A stretch of 64,000 nt of DNA, taken from contig CM051462.1 of the NCBI GenBank assembly GCA_028095005.1, positions 233,944,473 to 234,008,472 of the forward strand. The letters are read 5' to 3'. The stretch is from Rhynchospora pubera. Its lineage: Eukaryota; Streptophyta; Magnoliopsida; Poales; Cyperaceae. The notes beneath the pieces are model-generated. The model did no database searches, was not told where the DNA came from, and saw only the letters and a program-made list of their open reading frames with translations. Positions 31,631 through 43,000 of the stretch are shown here, piece by piece (position 1 is the first letter of the stretch; each line of letters begins with the position of its first letter). The position numbers and the translations under genes are program-made.

Positions 31631-34066
31631 ATGTCGACATCTACTCAATCCACCATGGCGATTGTCAGATCGGATCAACCAATCCAATTCTCACACCAAA
31701 TTCACACAATCTTGAATCAAGAAAACTACCTCTTGTGGAAATCACAAGTACTACCAGTTCTTAGAGGCTATGATCTGGTAGGATTTATCGATGGATCAAG
31801 ATCTGCTCCGTCTCGCACCATTACTACTGCTAATTCTGAAACACCAAATCCTGAATTTGCAAAATGGCATCAGCAGGATCAACTCATTCTGGCATGGCTT
31901 TTCAGCTCGATCTCGTCTCCGATTCTTGCTCAAGTGTTGCATGCTGAGTCGTCTCAACAACTCTGGCATCAGCTGAACCAGATTTATACATCTCAATCAT
32001 TGGCAAAGGTGTTGGAGCTCAAACTACAATTGCAAACTCTCAAGAAAGGAGGTAATACCTGTACTCAATTTCTTCAGCTTATGCAAGGAATTGCAGATAG
32101 GTTGCGTAGTATTGGAGCTCCTGTGTCAGAACAAGATCTGGTTGTGTATACGCTACAGGGCCTAGGCTCTGAATTTGAGAATTTTGTTACTGCTTTCTCA
32201 ATGAGATCAGATGCCACATCTATGGCTGAACTTCAAAGCTTTCTCTTGACCTATGAGGCCAGAATGCAAGCACAGTTGAAATCACTGTCTCCTAATACTG
32301 CTCTCTTTACCTCTACTTCTCAGAATAACAATAATACACTGACCCCACCACCTAATGAAACACATTATACTACTGGTCCTCAATTTAGGAACCAGTATAA
32401 TAGATCCAATCAAGGTCAGTTTCCTCAGCAAAACTACAGACCTCCCAATAATGGCAGAGGTCGAGGTAGATCTCGAGGAAGAGGTAAGGGAAGACAGTTC
32501 AATCAAAACTCTGACATACAATGTCAGATTTGTTCATATTGGGGACACACAGCAACAGAATGCTATCATAGGTTTGACATCAGATATGTGGGACCCACAC
32601 CTCAGCAGAGCAATGGCACAAACAATTCCCAGCAAAATACTCAAACTGCAGCACAACCACAACATCAGGCACTTGTGGCTGAACCAGCTAGTGTCACAAC
32701 ACCATCAGCCACCTGGTTTCTTGATTCTGGAGCCACTACTCATGTGACACCAGACATCAACAATCTGTCTTTCCATCAACCATACAAGGGCACTGACTCA
32801 GTTCACATTGGCAATGGAGCAGGTTTGCATATTGCTCATACTGGTTCAACTATCTTATCTACCAATTCTGTACCCTTGTATCTGACCAATGTCTTACATG
32901 TGCCTCAAATAACAAGGAGCTTACTCAGTGTATCCCAGTTAATCAAAGATAACAGTATTATAGTTGAATTCTCACTTGATCAATGTTTCATTAAGGATTC
33001 AACAACAAGGAAGACCCTGCTACATGGTACTCTTCATAATGGCCTATATGCTTTACATCAGTCTCCAAATCATCAAGTGTATCAAGTGGATAGGGTTTCT
33101 TCAAGCATTTGGCACTCAAGATTGGTGCATTGTTCTTCTTCTGTACTCAGCACCTTATGCAAGAATAATTCTATTTTTGTCAAAAACTCAGATGTCCCTT
33201 TCTGTCATGATTGTAATAAGGCAAAAGCACATAAGCTTCCATTTTCTCATTCTCAGTCTGTAACTTCAGCTCCTTTGCAACTAGTGCATACAGATTTGTG
33301 GGGACCATCCCCAGTAATGTCTAATAATGGAAATAGATACTATGTACATTTTATTGATGATTATACAAGATTCAGTTGGTTTTATGCTTGTGCTTCAAAG
33401 TCTGATGTGGTTAGAATCTTTGATGTCTTCAAACTGAAGGTTGAAAATTTGCTCTCAGCCTCAATTAAAACAGTTCAATGTGATGGTGGCCTTGAATTTA
33501 GACCTCTGATGCACATATATCCAGCAATCACATTTCAGATGTCATGTCCTCACACACCCCAGCAGAATGGCATTGCTGAGAGGAAGCACAGACACGTGGT
33601 TGAATTGGGTCTTGCAACAATGTATCATGCTCATATTCCTCTGGAATACTGGGACTGGATATTTGAGAGCACAAATTTTGTCATTAACATGCTTCCATCT
33701 CATCACACATTCCCAGACACTCCTTTTCAGAAGTTGTTTAATCAGGCACCAGACTACAACTTCCTCAAAGTGATTGGTTGTGCCTGCTACCCACTGCTCA
33801 GACCTTACAACACAAACAAGTTGCAACCCAGATCAGAATTGTGTGTATTTATGGGGTACTCAACACAACATAAAGGCTACAGATGTTATCACATACCTTC
33901 TCAAAGAGTGTATATCTCCAGACATGTGACATTCAATGAAGGAATATTCCCATTTCAACAAAGTGTCCTTGAAGTCATTGAGCAACCTCAATCAGCCACA
34001 TCTACTACCTTGACCATACTACCCTCAATTGAACCCAATGACACATCTGGTGAACAATTAATTTAA
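31631..34066 (+). CDS. gag-pol: copia gag-protease-integrase, ended by an in-frame stop (811 codons)
   Basis: Gag begins after a short leader and has the copia opening NYLLWKSQVLPVLRGYDLVG. A CCHC zinc knuckle (CQICSYWGHTATEC) lies near residue 297 after an Arg/Gly-rich stretch. The protease motif is DSGAT near residue 368. A GAG-pre-integrase region with CHDC follows. Integrase shows HTDLWGPSP, QCDGGLEF and HTPQQNGIAERKH. The frame meets TAA at 34064-34066, between integrase and RT, and goes on open beyond it in the same frame. Confidence 0.88.
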   Translation: MSTSTQSTMAIVRSDQPIQFSHQIHTILNQENYLLWKSQVLPVLRGYDLVGFIDGSRSAPSRTITTANSETPNPEFAKWHQQDQLILAWLFSSISSPILAQVLHAESSQQLWHQLNQIYTSQSLAKVLELKLQLQTLKKGGNTCTQFLQLMQGIADRLRSIGAPVSEQDLVVYTLQGLGSEFENFVTAFSMRSDATSMAELQSFLLTYEARMQAQLKSLSPNTALFTSTSQNNNNTLTPPPNETHYTTGPQFRNQYNRSNQGQFPQQNYRPPNNGRGRGRSRGRGKGRQFNQNSDIQCQICSYWGHTATECYHRFDIRYVGPTPQQSNGTNNSQQNTQTAAQPQHQALVAEPASVTTPSATWFLDSGATTHVTPDINNLSFHQPYKGTDSVHIGNGAGLHIAHTGSTILSTNSVPLYLTNVLHVPQITRSLLSVSQLIKDNSIIVEFSLDQCFIKDSTTRKTLLHGTLHNGLYALHQSPNHQVYQVDRVSSSIWHSRLVHCSSSVLSTLCKNNSIFVKNSDVPFCHDCNKAKAHKLPFSHSQSVTSAPLQLVHTDLWGPSPVMSNNGNRYYVHFIDDYTRFSWFYACASKSDVVRIFDVFKLKVENLLSASIKTVQCDGGLEFRPLMHIYPAITFQMSCPHTPQQNGIAERKHRHVVELGLATMYHAHIPLEYWDWIFESTNFVINMLPSHHTFPDTPFQKLFNQAPDYNFLKVIGCACYPLLRPYNTNKLQPRSELCVFMGYSTQHKGYRCYHIPSQRVYISRHVTFNEGIFPFQQSVLEVIEQPQSATSTTLTILPSIEPNDTSGEQLI

Positions 34067-34072
34067 ACTGAT

Positions 34073-35029
34073 GTGCATCAAACTACACCTCCTGCCAAAA
34101 CAATGCCATCAAACAACACCAATACTCACCACATGCTGACCAGACAAAAGACCAAAACTATAAAAACTAAAAAGCATCAGATTTATACAGCCACAAAATA
34201 TCCTTTAACCCCACCCACTGATGAAGTAGAGCCCACCTGTTACACTACAGCAAAGCTACATCCTCACTGGAGAGAAGCAATGGCAGCTGAATTATCTGCA
34301 CTAGCTGCAAATGCCACATGGGATCTGGTACCCTTACCTGCAAACACCAATGCAGTTGGATGTAAGTGGCTGTTCAAGATCAAGAAAAGATCTGATGGGA
34401 CAATTGAGAGATACAAGGCACGTTTAGTTGCCAAAGGATACACTCAACAGGAGGGGTTTGACTATTTTGAGACATTCAGTCCTGTCATCAAACCTACAAC
34501 AGTCAGAACAGTCATTTCCATAGCTCTATCAAAAGGCTGGCCCTTACATCAACTAGATGTTAATAATGCCTTTTTGCATGGTGACTTGCAAGAGACAGTG
34601 TTCATGGAACAACCCCCAGGATTTGTAGATCCAATCAAACCTAACTTTGTGTGCAAACTTAATAAAGCACTGTATGGACTCAAACAAGCACCAAGGGCAT
34701 GGTTTCAGAAACTCAAAAACTTTCTTATCTCTCAGAAATTCAAGCCATCTCAAGCTGATCATTCATTGTTTATCTACATGGTCAATGATATCACTATCTA
34801 CATTCTAGTGTATGTGGATGACATAATTGTTACAGGCAGTAACAAGGGAGCTATTGAAGCACTTATTCAAACACTACACTGCCACTTCTCTATCAAAGAC
34901 CTAGGTCAACTATCATACTTCTTGGGAATTGAAGTATCTCATTCAGCTACAGGGCTACACCTATCTCAAACAAGGTACTTTCAAACCATTCTGGAAAAGG
35001 CACAAATGGTGGGGGTCAAACCTTGTTAG
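34073..35029 (+). pseudogene. pol: copia reverse transcriptase segment between two in-frame stops
   Basis: Same frame as the gag-integrase ORF. RT blocks are clear: NAVGCKWLFKIKKRSDGTIE, the aspartate in LDVNNAFLHGDL, YGLKQAPRAW and the catalytic YVDD in LVYVDDIIVTGS. The segment ends in TAG (35027-35029) in the connection region. RT motifs are undamaged apart from the stops. Confidence 0.85.
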
Positions 35030-35053
35030 ACTCCCTTACAAGCAGGGGTACAA

Positions 35054-35836
35054 TTGTCCAAATTTGATGGTCAACCCTTGTCAGACCCATTATTGTACAG
35101 GACTATTGTAGGGATGCTCCAATATGCTACAATCACAAGGCCTGACCTAACCTTTGTTGTTAACAAGGTCTCACAATTCTTTGCACAACCATCTGACAGT
35201 CACTGGCAAGCTGTCAAGAGAATACTTAGATATTTGAAAGGAACCATCAACATGGGCTTGCAATTTACTAAGTCATCACAGTTAGATTTGAGAGTATTCT
35301 TTGATGCTGACTGGGCTGGATGCCCAGATGATAGGCGTTCAACAACTGGCTTTGTAGTATTTCTGGGGAATAACATTGTCTCCTGGTCTTCAAAGAAGCA
35401 AAGCACTGTTTCCAGATCATCGACTGAGGCTGAGTATAGAGCAATGGCAGTTGCAACAACAGAAGTCATGTGGCTCAAATCTTTACTCTCTGAATTAGGT
35501 CACCAAGCATCCCAATTACCTTCAATTTGGTGTGATAACCTCAGTGCCACATTTTTGGCTGCCAATCCTGTTTTTCATGCCAGAACAAAACATATAGAAC
35601 TTGACTATCATTTTGTCAGGGAGCAATTAGCAAATAAGCACCTTACTGTACACTTCCTTTGTTCAGCCGATCAGGTGGCAGATGTATTCACCAAGAGCTT
35701 GGCAAAACAGAGATTTGGTTTACTCAGGGACAAGCTCACTGTTTGTCCCAATCAGCTGAGCTTGAGGGGGCCTGTAAATACTGATGAAATGGAGAACTCC
35801 AGTAGTATAGATAATGGAGAGAATGTAAATAAATGA
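35054..35836 (+). pseudogene. pol: copia C-terminal RT connection and RNase H segment
   Basis: Again the same frame. It has the copia RNase H motifs DADWAGCPDDRRSTTGF, SRSSTEAEYRAMA and the C-terminal HFVREQLANKHLTVHFL. The last codons run into the 3' LTR. Confidence 0.85.
35758..35772 (+). promoter_or_regulatory. Polypurine tract of the copia element
   Basis: GAGCTTGAGGGGGCC directly precedes the 3' LTR. Confidence 0.8.
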
Positions 35837-35983
35837 AAGTCTGTTAGGCGTGTTAATGAGGGAACGGTTCAGTTAGTTAGAAGTGAGAGAAACTAATTGT
35901 GTATATAAATACCCCCTTGATACATTGTAAAGAGTGAGATGAGATAATAAAAATGATTCTCTCTCAATCTGAAATTCTCATCA
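35773..35983 (+). repeat. 3' LTR of the copia element
   Basis: 211 bp with no difference from the 5' LTR seen on reading. It is followed by CTATT (35984-35988). Confidence 0.95.
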
Positions 35984-35988
35984 CTATT
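35984..35988 (+). repeat. Target site duplication CTATT (right)
   Basis: Matches 31297-31301. Confidence 0.92.
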
Positions 35989-36087
35989 ATTTATGATGAA
36001 TTGATGATATTTAATAATAGGGATATCAAGCGGTGGAATAAATTTTTCGGCTACGCTTGAGCCTCAATCAATCGTTCATAATTTAAA

Positions 36088-36200
36088 GGTCCCGTTTGGA
36101 TCGTATAGGAATAGGAGGAATAGTTTTTTCTTAGACGTAAATTTATTATAAACAATTCAAACTCTTTATTATAAACTCTTCAAACTCTTCACTAATTGAG
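36088..36200 (+). mobile_element. Degraded MITE fragment related to 31104-31241
   Basis: Starts GGTCCCGTTTGGATCG and shares ATTTATTATAAACAATTCAAACTC-type inner sequence with the MITE at 31104, partly inverted. The other terminal repeat is not found. Confidence 0.45.
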
Positions 36201-36709
36201 ATAATTTATTTTTGATTTTTTTGTATTTGTATATCATGAAATGCTTGATCCTTATAATTCCGCGGCTACCTAACAAATTTTTACTAGCCTACTCGTAAAT
36301 TCGAACCGCGATTAGTTTCATAGTTTGCGATTACTGGTTCGACCGGACCCGAGTCACCCGACCGAGGAAGGAGACAGGGAGTCGCGCACGGCACGGCTCG
36401 CACGGTCGCACGTAGCAAGCACAGGACAACTCAAGTGGAGACGAAATTGAGAGCACTCCCACATCTCCTCCTCCTCTCCAGTGTAGTTATCGCCAAAACG
36501 ACAGATTTCTTACAAATAAAATCGGATCAAAATTTCCCATAAATCCGCTCTCAACTTCCCTCATAAGCTACAACACTTGCCACTCTCAATTCTCAAATCG
36601 CCTCTTTCTCTACCTATAATTCCGTTTCGCAAGGTTTCTCTCTCATCTAATTTTAGTTTCTTCTCAAAATTTCCATTCCCGCTGCTCTCTCTCTCTCTCT
36701 CTCACTCCC

Positions 36710-36718
36710 TTTCCCGCC
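36710..36718 (+). promoter_or_regulatory. E2F-type site in the SMC3 leader/promoter
   Basis: TTTCCCGCC, a perfect match to the plant E2F consensus TTTSSCGC, 287 bp before the ATG and next to a CT microsatellite (about 36682-36702). Confidence 0.6.
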
Positions 36719-36749
36719 TTTGCTGTGAATTCGTGGAGAGATTTACTTT

Positions 36750-36758
36750 TTTCCCGCC
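36750..36758 (+). promoter_or_regulatory. Second E2F-type site in the SMC3 leader/promoter
   Basis: A second TTTCCCGCC, 40 bp after the first. Paired sites fit S-phase expression of a cohesin gene; the regulation is inferred. Confidence 0.6.
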
Positions 36759-36905
36759 TAAACCAAAACCCTTCTCTCTCTACCTCTCACTAGATTCACT
36801 CGGGAGAGGGATTTTCGAACCTGACCTCGCCTGAAGGAGTTTTAGTTGGAGTTAGGGTTTCGTGCCTTTGTTTTAGCCTTTCATGATTTCATATAAGTTC
36901 CCAGG

Positions 36906-36964
36906 GTAATTTACTTCTCTCCGTACTGATTTGTTTTGTTTTTCTTTGGTCGTTGTTTGTGCAG
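36906..36964 (+). other. Probable 5' UTR intron of SMC3
   Basis: CCAGG|GTAATTT ... TTTGTGCAG|GCTTTG fits a short intron of 59 bp upstream of the ATG at 37005. There is no coding constraint to confirm it. Confidence 0.45.
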
Positions 36965-37004
36965 GCTTTGATGGTGCTTTTTGTGCTTAGATAGGTGGTA
37001 GAAG

Positions 37005-40000
37005 ATGTATATAAAGAAGGTAAAATGTTTTCTCACTTTGTGAATTTAGTAATTTACTGACCTCCCCCTATTTTAGTACTTCGATTTATCTTTCTGATTG
37101 ATCTGCTATTTTTTGTTGTGGTGATTAAGGTTATAATAGAAGGCTTTAAGAGCTACAAAGAGGAAGTTTCTACTGATCCATTTAGCCCGAAAGTGAATGT
37201 AGTAGGTAAGAGTCTCGCTTAATTTTTATTTTGAAACTTGTTGTAGTTTTATTTTTGTTGATTTATATAAAAGTTCCTTAATGAACACTGGTTTTCATCA
37301 GTAGCTGTACTGTCTCTCTAAGCTCTATTCATTTACTTTACTGGTTGTGCCTCAATTTCGAATATTTTGCCAATATTTTTATTTCTTTTCTCAGTTGGTG
37401 CAAATGGATCTGGGAAGTCAAATTTCTTCCATGGTAAGCTTCCTAAATTCAAGTTATTTTTTAGCTTGTGTCCGAATTTTAAATTTCTTGGGCTAATTTA
37501 TAGTATTTATTTACATCCACAGCAATTCGGTTTGTGCTCAGTGACCTTTTCCAGAATCTTCGTGCAGAGGATAGACATGCTCTTCTCCATGTATGCTTCT
37601 TTCCACTTGGCTTAATTATTAGTTTACTTTGGAACAGTTTCACAATAATCTAAGAATGAAGAACACCAACTAGATTTCTGCTCCTCCATTTTTCTCTTAA
37701 GGATATGTTTGATTGACAAGGAATTTTGCTAACCCAGATTAGAGACTATTTCGGAACACGATTGTTTGAATGAGTGGTTAGCTATTTGAAATAGCCACTA
37801 ATGTTGCTGTAATTCTATTTTCAACCAAAAGCTGGATTTGCTATTGTTCCAAAAATCCAAGTTAGGGTGCTAATCTCGTTAATTTAATTCATGATCCACA
37901 TGTACCCTAAAAGAAGGCTGGAGATCTTCTTCCTCCTTTAATGGATTGGAAGGAAGAGCTTGTTTTGGGTACATTTGAAGATAAAAACTGGAACTACCCA
38001 TGTATATTGGACTTGCAAGACATTCTCATTTTTGCAGGATATATAATACCTGGGCCTTTGTTTTCCTGATTAACAGGAAGGTGCAGGCCATCAAGTCGTA
38101 TCTGCTTTTGTCGAGATAGTGTTTGACAATTCTGACAACCGTATCCCGGTAATTTTATTTATAATTAGAATGACTTTGTTGTCTAATTTAAACTTTCAAT
38201 TTCATCCGGGCATCAGTACCATATAAAATTAGGCCTCAGTTTCAGTCTAGAGCCTCACTTTACCCATCAGGTGAAGAAAGAACCCTCTATTGTCTTCAGC
38301 CGTGTAATCGACCAGACTGCAACTGACGTGCTTGTGTAATTATAAAAATGCTATTATTTGCCATCTTGCAATCCACCTAATTATAGTACAATTATTATTA
38401 TAGTTATGTGATTTGATAAGTGTGGATAAGTTGTAAAATTTTGGACATGTACGTACCGGCATGTTGAAAAAAAAAATGCTATATATGTGGTTCAGATCGA
38501 TAAAGACGAGGTGAGGTTGCGAAGAACTGTTGCTCTCAAGAAGGATGAGTATTTTCTGGATGGAAGGCATGTCAGGTAAGATCTCAAATGATCAAGAAAA
38601 GGCAATAACAAAGTTGTATTACCTCTGTATAGTACTTATTTATGTGCATGCTTCTTCAGTAAAACTGAGGTGATGAACTTATTAGAGAGTGCCGGTTTTT
38701 CTCGATCAAACCCATACTATGTAGTTCAGCAAGGAAAGGTTAGTATGACTATATAAAATATACTGTTGACTTGCAAATTGATGTAATTACACCCATCTTT
38801 ATTCTCAGTACTTGCATACAAAGAAATCTGAAATTAGATTTGTGTTGGAAAATTCAACTCTTGACGCACAAATTCATTTTGAACTAATATTTCCTTTTAC
38901 ATGGCATGTGGTGAAAACCTTGATCTTCTACTTCAATCACTTCTATTACATTGCAACATGGTTCATATGAACAATGTAATTTCTTATCAGTTGACTACTC
39001 AGGATAAACTCCTGATTAAAAAGTGTGAAATTTGAAGGCGACCATATAAGGACTTTTCATGTACTTTTGCTGATACTTTTTCTTATTTTCTACTAAGAAC
39101 TTAAAATGGCTTCTGTAGATTGCTTCTCTGACCTTGATGAAAGATGCAGAGCGCTTAGATCTGTTGAAGGAGATTGGTGGGACCCGTGTCTATGAAGAAA
39201 GAAGGCGTGAGAGCTTAAAGATAATGCAGGAAACAGGTAGTTAATTCTTAACTCTGAATTTCTATGATGTGGACAATGCACTTGATCGTAAATGTTGGTT
39301 GGTATGGCTGGTTGAGTTGATCAGAATGGTTAGGGAGCACCCTTTAAGCCTCAGACGACTCTCTTTAAGTTATATCGATTGTCGGTTCTGCAATCGAAAA
39401 TCATTTGCTCAAAATTGGCTCAATTAAAAATCTTTATTCTTCTAAGCCTCCCTTGATACTTGATAAAAGTTCCATGGTGTAAGCCAATCATAACTAAAAC
39501 CCGATTGGCCTCAACTAACCCTTGATTGTGCAATGAGATCTCAGTTTAAATGAATTTAGTCCCGACAGTTTTCAGATGAAACCTGCCTCAAGTAGTTGTC
39601 ATAGTTATGGCCAAATAATATGATACAATTGTTGAAATAAGAAGTGCTCAGTTTAATCAAATTGGTGCTCTCAACTGGATTACTCAACAAATCACTTCAC
39701 CTTTAGCTAATGTTTGCTTGACATCATATGTAGTCTAAACCAATTTAGCTTCAATCTGTTTTCAACAAAACCCAAATGAAGTGCCCTAATGCATATTGGA
39801 GATTGATTAAATGGACCAAAGACAGATATGAACAAAAGGGACTTACCTTTTAATATTAATTTGATGAAAATGTTCTTCTTTTCAGGAAATAAAAGGAAGC
39901 AGATAGACCAAGTGGTTCGGTTCCTAGAGGAGAGGCTGAAGGAACTGGATGAAGAGAAAGAAGAGCTAAGAGAATACCAGAAACTTGACAAGCAAAGGAG

Positions 40001-43000
40001 AGCTCTGGAGTATACCATTTTAGACCATGAACTTAATGAAGCCAGAAATGCACTCTCACTGGTGAGCAAAATAAGTATTAAGGAAGCCGAGTACAAGATT
40101 CGTACCTCTAAATTGTGATATTACATTTTCTTTTTAAAATTTTATAATCATCCCCTTTGTTCGCAGACTGATTGGAGTTTTAAGTAAAGCTTAAACATCA
40201 ATGTGTAGCAAAGTAGCATGTGAAATGTTGCCCTAACCATTAGAATTTGTACCTGCATTAACTAACAATATGCAATTTGGATTGCCTGTCTTCATGTTTG
40301 TATTGGTGCTTGCTGCTTGGTGTTAAAGAGTTCAGTTTTTACCTTGCTCACAATTATAGTATATAAACTATGTAAAGAATTTATGCGGCATAGTAATTTA
40401 TTCATATTTTATATTTTTCCATGGGAATTTTTGAGAAAATATAATTGCATTTTAGCCATGAGATTTGCTTGGGAAGCAAAATGAATATATCTATTTGGCA
40501 CTGTGGTAGGTTCTTTAGCTGATGATTACTTCTCTGCTATGCCACTCTTACAAAACAGAATTTGCTGAGCCCCCGTGTGGCCCATTTCATATTTGTTCAG
40601 AATCCAGCTGTCTCCTTGGAAATATATTAGAGATGGTGCTTTTCCTTTTATTGACTTTCATGTTTGAATTCCTGATATTAGTAGAAACTGTTTTTGTAGA
40701 TAGAAGAGCATCGCAAGAAAACTGGTGCAGACATGGCTATTGCTGAAAACAAGTTGGCAGAAACACATCAGAAGGCCAAAGAATTGGAAAGGGATTCCAA
40801 AGCTTTGTCAATTAATATGAATGAGTTGGAAAAAAGTAAGAAAGGAATAGAGAAGAACAAAACCGAAGCACTCAAGGCACATGCTTTAATCGAGATGGAT
40901 CTAAGAGAGCTTGAAGAGCGGATCCTGACAGAAATTCGTTCAAAGGTTATCCTTGTCTTGCTTCCACATATAGCAAGTCTATAGATATTCTTAACTTTAA
41001 GTATGTATAAGTTTCTCAGTTTGTTAAAATTGGTATATTTAGATAGTTATATGTGTGTATCTAGCATGTCTTATTTCATAATGCTAACGATGCTATATAT
41101 TTTTTCTAAAGTTTCGACATATTTGCAAGCATATCCTTCCAAAATCTGTCATTGAGTTGGATTTTAAGATAATTGCTCTTGTGTTTGCACAATTCCTTGT
41201 TAGGTTTATGTGGAGCATTTTAGTCTTGCGATGTGCATACTGTTTTTATTTTTATTCTTATTGTTTTTTAAATATATTTTATACATCTTGTAGGAAGAAG
41301 CAACAAGGCAGTTAGCAAGCCTTAGAGAAGAAATCCAAAAATCAAGGGATGATCTTAACAAAATCAAGCCTAGGCACCAGTCTAAAGTAGCTGAAGAGGA
41401 AGAAATTTCCAAGAAGTTCGTGAATATTCCATTTTCTGAAGTTTTTCAGTAGACGAAGTCTGTTATTTACCAGTTTTAGCATATATTACTCAGGTTTTAA
41501 GAAATTACCTTCAAGAAAGGAAACACCTGTACATGAAAACTTGCATGCCAAAACACTCTCTTGGCATTTTTTTGTTAAAAGTGCGATTTGAAGATCCATG
41601 AAGTAACCACAACCACAAGTATAAGTTTTTTGATAGGATATAATTTAAGCTAATTTATTTTTATAAGCGCTATTTGGAGATGCACAAATTGAGTCTGAGG
41701 TATCACAAATTTGAAGTTTTTAAAAGTTTAAAACTGCTTCAATTTTGCACAGAACATCAGCTTTACTATACCTTTTTGGTCTCTATGGCACAGATATTGC
41801 CAGTAATTTAGAACACGTAAAAACCTGTGATGTGTGTCATGCTAATAATTTAAATCAATCTGTTACTTTCTAGAGTTATTGTTATTGACTCAAATCATTT
41901 GACTTGCAGCTTTATTTTGTTGTTGTGATACTTTTATCAATCAATCCATCTTCTTTACCTATTATTAAAACCTTTTTCCTTTCTTTTTTTCCTTTTTTCT
42001 TTCTGTTGGTGGTGATTGGGTAATAGAATTATGGAAAAGGAGAAACAACTGAGCATTCTTTACCAGAAACAAGGAAGAGCAACCCAATTCGGCGATAAAG
42101 CGCACAGGGACAAATGGCTACAGAAGGAAATTGACGACCTTGAACGTGTGCTTTCTTCAAATCAAAAACAGGTAATAAATTATCTTTTACTCTTGTTTGT
42201 TCTGATTATTATCTGCGTTAACAAGGCGAGGACATATTTTCCTTATTTATGGTTTAGCTGCAATATTTGGTCAAAACTTGGATACATGTCAATTTATTGC
42301 AGTGTTTGATGCTTATTTAATTCAGTCTGTTGAGGCCGTGTTTTATTTTTCTGTGGCCAATACCAAATTTGTTTCAAAAAAAATAAAATAGAATGTAAGT
42401 AGAAAGGTAAGCAGAAAGCTTTAAAAAAAGGTCTGTGAACTGGCCAGTAACATACTAACTTCAATGCTCGTCGGACACCTGGATTCTTTTTTGTTTTCTT
42501 ATATGTGCTGTGTTGGTGACTCTGTAGCCCTTGATTTTGACAGTGTGTATATTCATGTTTAATGCTTTTGTAAAGACATGTTACTGTAAACAATTAAACA
42601 TGGAACATTTCCTGAAAATTGTTTGGTTCAATGTTTGTATTTTGTCAGGAGGGTCTAATTCAGGGTGAAATAAAGAAGCTAAAAGATGAGCTCCTTGCTT
42701 TAGAAGTTCACATAAAGGAAAGAGATGGTGAACTGAAGACACTTCAAGAGCTCATTGGAAGCGGCAAGTATGATTACACTAGCTTAACTGAGGAGAGAGA
42801 TGAGCTACAAGATAAGAGGAAGTATGTAAAACCCCTCATTTTTAAACGGAAAATTATACTAGTTATTGTGTAAATGTAACCTTCTCATTTTGTTATTTTT
42901 TTTTGTTTGAGTTCCTGTTGCAGTCCCTAAATTTTTTAAACCTGTTCCATTTTCTCTGTTCGATCCATCTCTTTCATTAAAATATGGATGTGAATCCAGT

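Larger units (their letters stand above)
31302..35983 (+). mobile_element. Complete Ty1/copia LTR retrotransposon, 4,682 bp
   Basis: Two 211-bp LTRs (31302-31512 and 35773-35983), identical as far as I can see, are flanked by CTATT. An initiator-tRNA-Met-type primer site directly follows the 5' LTR, and a G-rich polypurine tract directly precedes the 3' LTR. A single reading frame with the copia order gag, protease, integrase, RT, RNase H spans 31631-35836 but has two in-frame stops. The identical LTRs mean a very recent insertion. Confidence 0.95.
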
